From the NCBI GenBank assembly GCA_002900995.3, contig CM035312.1, forward strand, positions 496,001 to 560,000: a stretch of 64,000 bases of DNA, given 5' to 3'. The notes under the pieces were generated by a model that ran no database searches, had not been told where the DNA came from, and saw only the letters and a list, made by a program, of their open reading frames with translations. The position numbers and the translations under genes are program-made. This stretch comes from Ganoderma boninense. Its lineage: Eukaryota > Basidiomycota > Agaricomycetes > Polyporales > Polyporaceae. Below are positions 24,823 to 36,710 of this stretch, one piece after another; positions within the stretch are counted from its first letter, which is position 1, and every line of letters starts with the position of its first letter.

Positions 24823-26870
24823 GGTAGTACGTCACTGCACATGAACCGCGCACGACTGTGATTGGCTTACTGGAACGAATGTACAGGTCGTGGAAGGATG
24901 CAGCGATCCCGGTTCTCTGACGGGTCTTTGACAATCACAGGTCATCCATGTTCCTGTCCAATCATGAGCTTCTCTCCTGCAGGCAGGTTACTCCACTGAT
25001 CATCAGTACAAAATCAATCTCACCGAGGCACTGAGCTGCAACTGCCTTGGCCAGACTCAGGGAAATTTCACTGACGCGACAGAACTCCACTGGAAGAACA
25101 AACGTTGCTTTCCTCGTGCTCGTGACCTTCGAACGACGGTTTCCGGCTCCGAAATTCTTCCAGCTCTCTTTCGGGGACCGTCGCTGCACGCCATCACTGT
25201 ATGCCAGCACCAACAATGTTTCCTCGCCTCCGCTCAATGTCTCGCACACGTCTTGTGCTAGACGTTGTCGTCATCGTTGCCACGTCCAAACAAGTAAGGA
25301 CTTCTTTGTTCTCGCGAACCCCTGGAGTGCCGTGCGGCGGCGAACACCTTTCAGCGACGGCGGCGACCATCCCAACCGACGACGTCCGTGAGTGCCGTTC
25401 CTGGCTGCATAATCGCCTCGACGGTCATGCGCTGTCGTCGGTGCCACTTTGTACACCCACTCCACCCACCGCCGCGCTCGCTAGTTGCTCTGCTGACGAC
25501 AAGTGCACGCAGACGGCATGCGAGCATCCTCTTCTGAACTTCTCGCACGTCGGGCTCGGTAAAAACATCATTCAGCCCTTCACACAGGGAGGGCGATCTG
25601 CATTCTGGACGGATTCTGATGTCTGTGGCGTCCCCTCCGCGGGCCCGAACGCAAATTAATGAAATCGGTTCGCAAGGCGCGTCATCGTCCAAGTTCCGGT
25701 GCCGGGTTTTCAAATATAAATGTGCCCGCGGCGGCAACATGCAGCCAGGTGAACGGAGCTTCCCGTGTTTACACGCCGTATGCACATTCCAATTTCCAGG
25801 AGGGGCATGTCTCGGGCCCGGCCCTGAGATGTGACCGTAGTTGGCGCACACGCGCCCGCTGTATGTCCGCACGCGTGTGGGCGGCGCACGCGTCATGCAT
25901 CAAGCGATGGCAGGTTGACGTCGAGGGTTGCCGTGAACATTCCGTATGTGCGATGTCATTGGCTGTTGTTGTATCGGCGGAGGGGGGTGAAGGGGACCTC
26001 TGAACAGGCTGAGACGAACGAACAGGAAACCACGGTCATTCGGTAATCGGTGTTGGAATATTATTGGAAGGATGTTCGTCAACAAAAAGATGGGCGATGG
26101 AGGTTCATTGACAGATAGGTACCACGGATTTCAGAAATAGCGAGTTCCAGAGGCTCAAGGTGCAAACGAGGAGAGGCCGAGGGCATCAAGGCCTCAAGTC
26201 TGTTCTCATGAGTCTGGATCCGTCGTCTAAATTTGTGAGCTTGCGTGAGTGATCCACAGGATATATATATCATGATATTTTTGCGTTATATGGACCAATG
26301 CTCGAGATGTCGACTTGTGCAACTCGGCAACACATAACCAACGGGGTGACGTCATAGCTTATCAAGGACGGCGTTCAGAGAGACAAGCGTCTACGATACC
26401 ATTTGAGGACTAAGCAATAGACGCCGCTTGGCTTACGGTTGATGGATGATGCGCTGGCGCAAAGCATCCTTGACAAACGACCACTAATGCCCGAAATGCT
26501 TTTCCTTATAGCTCGATCTAGCCAGAGTGCAGTTGCTGTGCAGGGAGATAGCACCAGCCAACGCCCGATGCCAGAGCAACTTATAGCTAACGCCCTTTAG
26601 CACGAAACATAGTAAAGGCTACGTACCTTGGAGGACCTGGACTGAGGGGAAAACAGGTAAGCAGCATTGCATCATGGAAGGTTTGAGCGTGGCTAAAGTC
26701 TCCTTCTTGCAGACTCTTCCTTGCACGATTCTTGTGGCCTGGGAATGGAATCTGTGTGCTGCGGTAGACCATGGTACCACGAGCGCCTTGGCAGCGGTCG
26801 GGCAGCCTATCGTCCTCCTCCTACCGCAGCTGGGTCTAACTCACTCTGGCCTCCTTCACATGCTGCAGCT

Positions 26871-29800
26871 ATGCCTCTCAATCTGACCAACCTCTGTCAG
26901 GATACCCTTTTTGGTGGTTCCTGCGACATCCCACAGTGCCCTAAGGCGAAGTACCATGGAGCGAGATACTGCGAATCTTGCGGCATCATATGTTTGAACG
27001 ATGCATCTCGTGCGTCCCATTTCCGATCTCATTCCCACCGCAAGAAGGAAGCCGCGGCTACCACAGGCTTGTCGTCCACAACGTGGCTGCATTGCTCGAT
27101 ATGCAACATCCAGCTCATGGGGCAGGCCAGTTGGCGATCACACGCAACTTCTGGCCGCCATGCTCGAAAAGCGGCAGCGCACGGTGTTGCTTCCGAAGAC
27201 ATCCCCCCCGCAGCACCGCCCTCTAGCTCCTTCAAACAATGCAAGCTGTGCCGCGAAGCTCATCCGAATCGCGCATGGCGCCATCACCTCGCCTCGAACG
27301 CGCACAAACGTCGAGAAGAGCACGCTGTCCTACGCTCCGCCTATGAGCGTGCTCGGCAGGACAAGGGCGGCATTGTCGTTTCACATGCAGACTCAGAAGT
27401 GGACTTCGGTGTCATCGATATAGCCCATGCCGGTCGAGGCCAGGAAGTGGCCTTATCGGTCTCAGCAGCTGGTCTCGCCTCGACGGCGACCGTATCCATA
27501 TCTCATGTAAACGTCTCTCCACAGATAGGGCAGCTGAGTTCTCCGTGAGTCATTCCTTGACTAATGAACACGCCAACGCTGATAGAAAGCAGCTTCTCGG
27601 TCTCTGTCAACCCCACCGCAATTGCTCATGGCCAAACGCTTATCCTTCCTATCCGTTTCCGCCATGACCAGCGTGGTCAGTTCGAGGGAAGGATCGAGAT
27701 TGTATTTCAGGGGACAGGTTCGAGTTCCTTTTCGATCTGGCGTACTGTCAAGGCTGTGGTCGGGGAGGCAGCCGATCGTGAACGCCTCAAGCCCGTCACC
27801 AAGTACGTTCGGCGACCCCGCGCACCGTGGCACCACGGCCGTCGTGTCGTCTCGGGAGACCGCCCTCCAGCGCTCGTCGCCACACCTTGGGTGAAGAAGC
27901 TCACCCTTGCGCCGATCCCTGCCGATCTCGAGGACATTGTCAAGTCGAAGCCTGCTGACGCCGCGATTGGCTTCGTTAGGCAGCGTTACATGGGTGCAGG
28001 GACGTTGACCAAGGAAAACCACTGGTTATTTTTCCGCGCCTTACTATGGGTCGAAGAAGTTCGCACCGTGTACATCATTTCCATTTTCTGGAGCGTGATT
28101 CTACTCTCGCTAACATTGAACTCCAGGGAAGACCTGCACATGTACGATCTGGTAGATGCTCAATTCATTAAAGAGGGAAGTCTGTACACGTGAGTTGTCT
28201 ATGAGGCTATGGTCCTTCGGATGCTAATAGCCCAACCTCCCAGTTTGCGCGTTGAAGGCCTTTCAGAGAAGCGACCCAGCGTTGTCGTCGGTACGCAGCT
28301 CTTATTTCATATCGTAATCGGTTTCTTACACCTACTTCAAATAGGCGACGCCATCCATGTCCAAGAGGCAAACACTCAAGGCGACCGTACCCACGAAGGT
28401 TTCGTCCACACTGTTAGACTCGACAATATCCGCGTCAGTTTCCACAGGTCATTCAATGCCACGGGGAAGCGTTTCAATGTATGCTTTCAACTCAATCGTA
28501 CGCCTATTCGACGTCAGCACCAGGCCCTCTGCGCCGCGACTCCAGCCACCCAGCGGCTCCTATTCCCTAATCAGACACAAGGCGGCCTTCCTCGGCCGCT
28601 GACGGCAGGAGAAGTCCCACTCGCGCTGTTCAACGATCTCATCGCGGGCAACCCTGCTCAGCTAATGGCCGTCAAGTCTATCGCCAGCCTGAAACCGGGG
28701 ATGGCACCATTCATCATCTTCGGGCCGTGAGTTGATACTTCTCTCGCTCATCTAGCATTTCTCATGATCGCATATACAAAGTCCTGGGACTGGAAAGACG
28801 GTTACGGTGGTGGAAGCGATACGGCAGATACTGCACCGTCAACCCCGCGCGAGGATCCTCGCCTGCGCACCGAGCAATAGTGCCGCAGACATCATCGCAG
28901 AACGGCTTACCGTGCTCACCCCCGCCGAAATGACCCGGTGCAACGCGGCGTCGCGCGACCCTGCGTCCGTGTCAGCAGCGCTCGTCCCGTACACGCATTA
29001 CGCCGGCGACTACTACACTCTGCCATCTCGCGACCGGCTCATGGAGTACAGGCTGACGGTCTCGACGTGCGGCAACGCATCGTTCGCGCACAACATCGGC
29101 ATCCCGCAAGGGCACTACACCCACATCATCGTCGACGAGGCCGGCCAGGCGTCCGAACCTGAAGTCCTCACGGCGATCAAAGCCATGGCGGGCGCGAACA
29201 CGATCATCGTCCTCGCTGGGGATCCTAAGCAGCTCGGCCCGGTCATCCGGTCGAGCATCGCCCGAGAGCTCGGGTTGGGGAAGAGCTACCTCGAGCGTCT
29301 CATCGAGCTGCCGCTCTACAGCGGCCCGATGGGGCGCGGGACGTCGTGCGTCGTTCCTCGCACTTTTCCAGGCTAACGAACACTCAGCGCGGTCCCCCCC
29401 AGGTACATCAAGCTCGTGAAGAACTACAGGTCGCACGAGGCGATCCTGCGCTACCCGAACGAGCGGTTCTACGACGGCGAGCTGGAGGTGTGCGGCGCGC
29501 CCGCGACGATCAACCGATTCGTCGGGTCGCCCCAGCTCGTGGCGCCGCGCTTCCCCGTCGTGTTCCACGCGATCTGCGGGACGAACGAGCGCGAGGCGAG
29601 CTCGCCGTCGTACTTCAACATCGACGAGGCGTCCCAGGTCAAGGCGTACATCCAGGCGCTCCTTGGCGATGCGAGGCACCCCGTCCGTGAGTGCCGCAGC
29701 TCTCGTCGCTACAGCTCCAGGTTCTGATTATGTATTGCTTGCTCGTTGGTGCTTGGTGCTTGGTGCGGAGTAGGTCCGGAGGACATCGCGGTGGTGACGC

Positions 29801-30439
29801 AGTACCATGCGCAGGTCCTGAAGATCCGAAAGCTGCTCCGTGAGACCGGCGTTCCGACGGGCGTCATGGTCACCAGCGTCGAGAATATCCAGGGACAGGT
29901 GTGTTCTGCGCCGTGATGATGGTGGTGGTGTCCGATGTGGTTTCGCAAGGGTGCTGAATGTGGTGCAGGAACGTCCCGTCATCATCATGTCCACCGTCCG
30001 GAGCAGCCGGGAGCTGCTGGCGTACGATGCTAAGTTCACACTCGGGTTCGTGTCGAACCCTCGCCGGTTCAACGGTATGTGGCTTCCGTGTCTTCCAGCG
30101 CTGGCCAGACTGAGCGCAATCTGACACGCGACGCCGCGCCCCCTTGCAGTGGCCGTGACCCGCGCACAGGCGCTGCTGATCGTCGTCGGCGACCCGTCCG
30201 TGCTGTCCATCGACCCGCTGTGGCGTGGGTTCATGAACTACATCTACTTGAACGGCGGGTGGCGTGGTGCTGGCCCGGCATGGGACGTCAACGCCGAAGT
30301 CAAGACTTCTGGCGACTACGCGGAGGAAATCCGGGAGGCTGCTGCGGAAGAGATGAACTTATTTATGGAGCAGTTACAGGACGGAGAGGACCTGGAGGCG
30401 GAAGCGAATGTCGAACGGTACTTTATGGAGACGGATTGA
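26871..30439 (+). CDS. MOV10/SDE3-like SF1 RNA helicase with N-terminal zinc fingers (copy 1)
   Basis: Predicted ATP-dependent 5'-3' RNA helicase of the UPF1-like SF1B group, closest in motif text to MOV10/SDE3 proteins that act in RNA silencing and RNP remodelling. Start at 26871 ([18 protein letters not shown]). The N-terminus has a CCCH-like cluster, then three C2H2 fingers of U1/matrin type (YCESC...HSH; HCSIC...HATSGRH; QCKLC...HLASNAH). The helicase core keeps motif I GPPGTGKT (its second Pro codon split by an intron), motif Ia [57 protein letters not shown] and [22 protein letters not shown]. The protein ends in an acidic tail (ERYFMETD), stop at 30437-30439. All catalytic motifs are intact. 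A second copy follows on the same strand. Confidence 0.9.
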
Positions 30440-31398
30440 GACCTGACTTGAGCTTGAGGACTAGCGTTCAGCGTGGATGATTGGTAGAATTCCTGGACTT
30501 CTTGTTGGCTCTAAGCGAGCATGTACAGTATATTATCGGGATCCTTTATACACGATCATGTCAGTGTGCCAAATGTACTGATCGAGCAAGTTGAGGTCGC
30601 GGTATACCGTACCCGACCTGGGGTCTAGACCACCGCCATAACTTGAAGCTGTCACGCTCGTGCTCCGTGTCGGGCGCTTCACACCTTGGACATGACCATC
30701 ATCCACAATCTCGAACTCCTCTGCTTGCGGTCACTTCGTCATCGACGCTAGCACTCTCTATGTTGTATTCTCCATATAGCCACGCGCCAAGCATTTATAT
30801 TTCTTTTTATCCCTTCTACCACGAACGGCGGATGGCCTGGAAGGCTGGGAGCTTCGGCTTGACGGCGATTTGGGGTTCATAAGTAAGCATCGCCCTGCTT
30901 CTGCTCTTTGTCCTAAACATAGCTGAAGATCTTTTCGTCTCTACGGAAGGACAGTTCTGAGAGCATGGCCGTTCCGTGGGATAGGCTACCATGACGTCTA
31001 TTTATACGCTTAAGCTCTTCCTTCGATGCTTTGTCAAGACTCCGAGAGCATTGCCCGCGGCCGGCGGCAGGAAACGGTACAAGTTATCACAGTATCGTGA
31101 GTTCAGTACCCCTAGTTGAATGGAAATGAGCAACCTTGGCGTGCTTGAGGGCTGCGAGTGCTAGTACTATGACACTGGCGCCTTCACGTGGGGGATCAGC
31201 GATAAATACGTGGCGGCGTCACGTTTAGGTTGCAAAGAAGGGAAGGTGGGATCGATCTCCAGATGCAGCTGTCGACGTGGCCGCCATGCTCCCCAGCATT
31301 GCGCTTGCCTCGTGGCGGCGACGTGCCATGACAGTAGCGTGCCTTACTTCATCTTCAAGCTACCACACCACTGAACTACCCGTTACTTACTCTCTGCC
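30440..31398. other. Intergenic between the two helicase copies
   Basis: About 960 bp with no supportable ORF. It should contain the copy 1 terminator and copy 2 promoter. Confidence 0.5.
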
Positions 31399-34300
31399 AT
31401 GACTCAGATTCAACCTCTCTTCGCTTATTGTCCGCAGACGCTCTACGGCACGGGTTGTACTGACACCTCTTGCACTCTAGTACACGACGCCAAATATTGT
31501 CAGTTATGCGCCGTCATCTGCGACCCTGCATCGTCCTATGACGAGCATCTGAAGAGTAGCGAACATAAAAAGTCTCTCGAGCGGCCAACCTGGGTCAATT
31601 GCCCTATCTGCAACATATCCGTGACCAGCAAGCCCGGGGTATGGGAGGTCCATGTTGCAGGACGTCCTCACAGACAGAACGCGATTCGGGAAGGCGTCGA
31701 ACCGGATTCGATTCAACCAGTTCCTCCTCCGGACAGTGCGCCTCGGTTGAAACGCTGTGATCTCTGTAACATGGTCCTGGACCTCGTTGCCTGGGAGCCA
31801 CACCTAGCCGGTCGACGGCATAAGACTCAAGAGCAGCACGCGGCCTACAAAGCTGCCTTTGCGCATGCATCGCAAGATCGGGAAGGCGTCAGCGTGTCAC
31901 ACGCCGAGGACGGCCTTGACTTCGGGATCGTGGGCTTGCCTGCAGCGAAGAAGGGAGTCCGGTCAGAACTCCTGGTTTCAACCGACAGTGATGCCTCCGT
32001 CACGCTCGTGTCTGCCGATGTGATCCCTGTAGGCCGTGTTGGTTCCAAGAATCGCAAGCGGACACCGTAAGTTCATCAGTGGCACTACAGATCGCGTCTG
32101 TCTGATCTCTGTGCCTGTAGGTTTGTGGTAGACACAGCCCGCGTTCATCTTGCCAGAGGACAACGCGTTTCTCTGCCTGTGCGATTTCAGAGCGAGACCC
32201 GTGGACGCTTCGACGCCCAGGTAGTCATCACATTCCAAGGAGCGAACCAGAAGCCCTTCGTCATCATTCGGCAGCTACGTGTCGTCGTAGGTGACGCCGC
32301 CGACCACGATGCACTCAAGCCCGTTACGCCATACGTGCGCAATCGACGTGTACCGTGGCGGAAGGATCTACCCACCGTCTCGGGCGAGCGACCGCCGTCC
32401 TTGATAGCTGCGCAGTACATCAAGGCGCTCCCCAAGGCTCGCATCCCTGCAAACCTGGCGGAGGCGTTACGGTCGGGCACCCCTGAGGAGATCGAGACTC
32501 GCATACAGGAGAACTTCTTCTCTGGTCCGCTCCAGCTGACCAGTCATGCTACCTTCTTCGCGAATCTGCTGTGGATCGAAGAAGATCGGATGGTGTAAGC
32601 GTTCTCAAACCTCTGTAGGCACCTTTGTCTGACTCTTGTTGCAGTGAAGATCTACGGCGATACGACATGGCAGACGTTGCTTTCTCCAAAGATGGACGTT
32701 TGTACTCGTGCGTCTTCCTTTTACTTGACATTTGAGATCATGATCTTAGGTCTATATATACGCAGTCTTCAGGTGCCTGGGTTGGCGGAGAAGAGACCCA
32801 GTGTCATGATCGGTATGTGTATACCCAGAAATGTATCTTCGAAATAGTAACTGTTGTTTCTAGGCGACGCTATAAAAGTCCAAGCAGCGGATGGCGCCGA
32901 TGAGCGGACTTATGAGGGCTTCGTGCACGACGTTTACATGGAGACTATCCGAGTCAGCTTCCACGGTTCCTTCAAGGGCGTTGGGAGACGATACAACGTG
33001 TCCTTCCAATTGAACCGCATTCCGCTCAGGAGGCAACATCAGGCCCTGAATTCATCCCCACCGAATCCGGAACGTTTTCTGTTTCCAAATACAGGGCACG
33101 AAGGCCTCGAACGAGCCCTCGAACCTAACGAGCAGTCTATCACCCTTTTCAACCCACTCATCGGGACGAACCCTGCCCAGCTCCTTGCTGTGAAATCCAT
33201 CCTCCAGCTTCGCCCCAAGTCGGCGCCATTTGGCCTTTGGGGCCCGTAAGTACTTTTCGAGTGGCGACAGATCCATCTGACAGTTGACTGACCCCCAACC
33301 AGGCCGGGCACCGGGAAGACAGAGACGGACGTCGAAACTATCCGACAGATTCTTCACCGAGATAAAGACGCGAAGGTCCTCGCATGCGCCCCGAGCAACA
33401 GCGCCGCAGACATCATCGCCCTCCGACTCTCCGCTGCCCTCACCCCCGAGGAGATGTTCAGGTGCAACGCCGCGTCCCGCGACCCCAGGAGCGTCCCAGA
33501 CTCCCTCATCCTGTACACGCTGCACATGACTAGCCATTACGGCATTCCCCCACTGGAGACTCTGACCAAGTACCGGGTCGTGGTGACGACGTGCGGGAAT
33601 GCATCGTTCGCGTACAACGTCGGCATGGCGCGCGGGCACTTCGCGTACATTTTCGTCGACGAGGCCGGCCAGGCAACCGAGCCCGAGGTCCTCGCCGCCA
33701 TCAACACCATGGCGTCCGACGACACCCGCATCGTTCTCTCCGGGGACCCGAAGCAGCTCGGCCCGATCATCCGCTCGAGCATCGCGAGGGAGCATGGGCT
33801 GGGGGTCAGCTATATGGAGCGGCTGATGGAGCGGCCAATCTATGGTGCGCAGACCGGCCGCGGACGCTCGTAAGCCGCCTTTCGTATTCTCTCTTTCTTT
33901 TAGAGCTCTCCCGCTGTGGGTGGGTGTGTATTGACCGCGTCCGCATAGGTGGGTCAAGCTGCTGCAGAACTACCGGTCGCACGAAGCCATCCTCCGTTAT
34001 CCCAACGAGAAGTTCTACGGCGGCGAGCTCGAGGTGCGCGGCGATCCCGGCGCGATCAACTCGTTCCTCGGGTCGGCGCAGCTGGTCTCGCCGAGGTTCC
34101 CGGTCGTCTTCCACTCGCTCGCGGGACACAACGACCGCGAGTCTACGTCGCCGTCGTATTTCAACATCGACGAGGCGTCGGAGGTGAAGGCGTACGTCCA
34201 GGCTCTGTTGGCCGATCGCCAGCACCCGATTCGTGAGTGGCCATGGCGGTTGTTCGGTTTGTCACGCTGCCCTGATTGCTAACAGGCACTGGGACTTCGA

Positions 34301-34897
34301 CAGAGGCGAAGGACATCGGCGTCATCACGCCGTACCACGCGCAGGTGCGCAAGATCCGCAAGCTGCTGCAGGAGGCAGACATCCCGGACGTCGACGTCGG
34401 CAGCGTGGAGATCTTCCAGGGCCAAGAGCGCCGCGCGATCATCATCTCCACCGTGCGGAGCAGCGCCGACCTCCTTGCATACGACGCGAAGTTCACCCTC
34501 GGCTTCGTCTCCAACCCGCGGCGCTTCAACGGTGCGTTGTTGGCCTTTTCCTTCCCTTGATTCGCGGCTTCAGCTGACCCTTTGACGCGACGCGCGTGCA
34601 GTGGCGATCACCCGCGCGAAGGCCCTCCTGATCATCATCGGCGACGCAGCGATCCTCTCGCTGGACCCCATCTGGCGCGGGTTCATGAACCACGTGTATC
34701 TAGGTGGAGGATGGCGTGGCGACCTCCCGACGTGGGACGTCAACGCGCCCGTTCGGGACGACGCTCAGGACTACGTCGACGAGCTGCAGGAGGCTCTCGC
34801 TGCCGAGATGAGCGTGCTCATGTCGCGGCTTTCGCTGGAGGGCGAGGATCTCGAGGGAGACGCGAACGTCGATCGGCCGTTCCAGGAGACGGACTGA
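31399..34897 (+). CDS. MOV10/SDE3-like SF1 RNA helicase with N-terminal zinc fingers (copy 2)
   Basis: Tandem paralogue of 26871-30439 with the same exon order. The N-terminus carries a clear CCCH finger (C-x8-C-x4-C-x3-H in [19 protein letters not shown]) and three U1-type C2H2 fingers, all with H-x5-H spacing (HLKSSEH, HVAGRPH, HLAGRRH). The helicase core has [67 protein letters not shown] and [20 protein letters not shown]. The tail is acidic ([19 protein letters not shown]), stop at 34895-34897. The fingers are better conserved here than in copy 1, where the CCCH cluster is degraded (last His displaced). Both copies look functional; role in RNA silencing is inferred from the family only. 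Confidence 0.9.
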
Positions 34898-35579
34898 TTG
34901 GATCGTTGTACAGGTCTCGACAAGTACGCCTACCGAATGGTGACAAATAACATTCGATCTCTGTTGTGCAATATCTTGGAAAACCCTTTAGACAGTTACA
35001 CCCGGCGGCTTGGAACTCGATTTTGACCTGATAGTAACGGTAACTATCTATCCCCGTGTGATAAGCCGGCCTTTCTGTGCTTTGGCGTTGAGCGCAAGTG
35101 TTGGGAGGGGCCTGAAATACGAGGGTTGGAGCTTTGCGACACGCGAGGGAGATGTGTGGGTAGTGTTGTCGCATCGTGAGTGCTGGCTGTGCTGGAGCAA
35201 CCCCGGCGCACGGCGAGTAATACAGGCATACAAAGTACACAGGTAGAACAATGAAAAGGAGATATTGGAAACAAGCTGTATTCGTAAAGGTAGAAGCGAG
35301 AGCGCGAGGGTATGAAAAGGAGAGAAGAGGGGAATAACGGGAAAGCCCAGCAGGTCGACGGACAGCAGGTGGAGACGTTCAAGGCGACCGCGCGATGCCC
35401 AATTAGGCAGACGAGACGCTGAAGGAGATACTATTACGAGACGCCAGAGCAGACGTCGAACACAAGTTGCGCCTGGAACGAGGTCAACGAGGTCCACCAA
35501 CAACCGTGTGTCGAGCAAGGGGCTCACCAGAAACCTTCATTCATACATAGCGAGCCTCGCCACGCTCCACATTGGACTC
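34898..35579. other. Convergent intergenic region
   Basis: Lies between the helicase (+) and the small protein gene (-). No gene seen; it must hold both 3' ends. Confidence 0.5.
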
Positions 35580-36075
35580 TCACCCAGACTTCTTCCCCTT
35601 GCCACTGCCAGTGGACTTCCGCTTAGGCTGCTCTGGATTCGGCGCAGAGTCCTCGCTCCCTCCAAACGCGTTGGCCGCGGCCTCGGGGCCAGCGACAATG
35701 ATCTGCCCCACCCCCTCCAGGATCTTGCCGGCCCCGTAGAGCACCCCGCCCGCCGTCGCGAGCGCGGCCACAACTGGGATCCCCACGATGCAGGCCAGCC
35801 CTATGCCGAATCTCTTCGCAGCTTTGACCGGCGGACTGTCCACGGGTGTCGCAGCCTCAGATGTGCCGGTGCCCTGACTATCGGACTCGGAGCCGCCGTT
35901 GAGCGTGGAGCAGTCGTCGCCGCTGTCGTCGTCGGGCATGCCCTTCGAGGGGCGAGAGTGCTTAGAGCCGGTCGTCTTCGTCGTCTTCTTGGTTTGGGGG
36001 AGAAGTGGTTCAGATTTGGAAGCGTCACGAATGAATATGCCCAAGCGGACTCACCGATTGTTTCGTCCCAGCCAT
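35580..36075 (-). CDS. Small unknown protein with glycine-rich hydrophobic segment
   Basis: Not recognised. I prefer a two-exon model: ATG at 36075 (MAGTKQS), an intron starting GTGAGT, then KTTKTTGSKHSRPSKGMPDD. A single-exon alternative starts at 36044 (MGIFIRDASK). The protein has a polar acidic N-half (DDDSGDDCSTLNGGSESDS), one hydrophobic Ala/Gly-rich stretch of about 40 residues (FGIGLACIVGIPVVAALATA then GGVLYGAGKILEGVGQIIVA), and a Lys/Ser-rich end (KRKSTGSGKGKKSG), stop at 35580. The Gly spacing resembles glycine-zipper membrane segments, so a membrane hairpin is possible. No function can be named. Confidence 0.55.
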
Positions 36076-36710
36076 GAGCGAGTGGAGTGTGGGAGGAGCG
36101 TAAGGTGCGAGGGTGATGGTCAGCAGCTAGAGGGGGACGTCAGGGATGTTTGGGTTTTTATGTGGAGATGGGCCCCTCGAGGTCGAAGAGAGGTCGTCAA
36201 AGGTTCCGAGGAGGTGCTGCGGTAGGGAACTACAGTACTTCAATCGATGTGACAGGTTGTCCCTGTCAGCCCGACTAATCACTCATTCAACGGGTGTTAT
36301 GTCGCAGTTTCCGGACGGCTCAAGAACACCCAATCCGATCTCCAAGTCGAAAGGAGGAGCGGGCAGCTGAGAGGAGAGCAGCCAGGTGAGTAGCCGTGCA
36401 GCCCACCGGCGTTCGAGGGTATCTGTAAATTACGTACCGACCGCGGCCACATTATACAAAACGCACGAGGCCGCGCACGCACGCATGTACGTACACAGTA
36501 CAGCGATAGCGATAGCGACGTAACGGCGCCTTAAAGTGAGAAATATTCAGTCCGACAGCGAAAGCAAGCAAGCAAACAAGCATACGACAACGCGCCGCGA
36601 CCTGCTCTATGTACACGCACCCGTCTCCGTCCCTGCCTCCGCCTCCGTCTCCAAAACAGAGTCCGTATGCTTCGCACCACCCCCGCCCCGCCCCGCCCCC
36701 CTCCAGTTCG
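36076..36710. other. Intergenic, tandem (-) genes
   Basis: Promoter of the small protein and 3' flank of the Mg2+ transporter. No gene seen. Confidence 0.5.

Larger units (their letters stand above)
23213..25693. repeat. Hydrophobin segmental duplication, copy B
   Basis: Direct repeat of 11951-14060, diverged by substitutions and indels and about 2.5 kb long. It carries the second hydrophobin, its promoter and the non-coding upstream segment that ends in the shared CTCCGCGGGCCCGA string. Confidence 0.8.
24494..26870. other. Hydrophobin B promoter and non-genic DNA
   Basis: Up to about 25693 this is duplication block B. The rest (25700-26870) shows no supportable gene. The last few hundred bases should be the promoter of the helicase at 26871. 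Confidence 0.5.
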
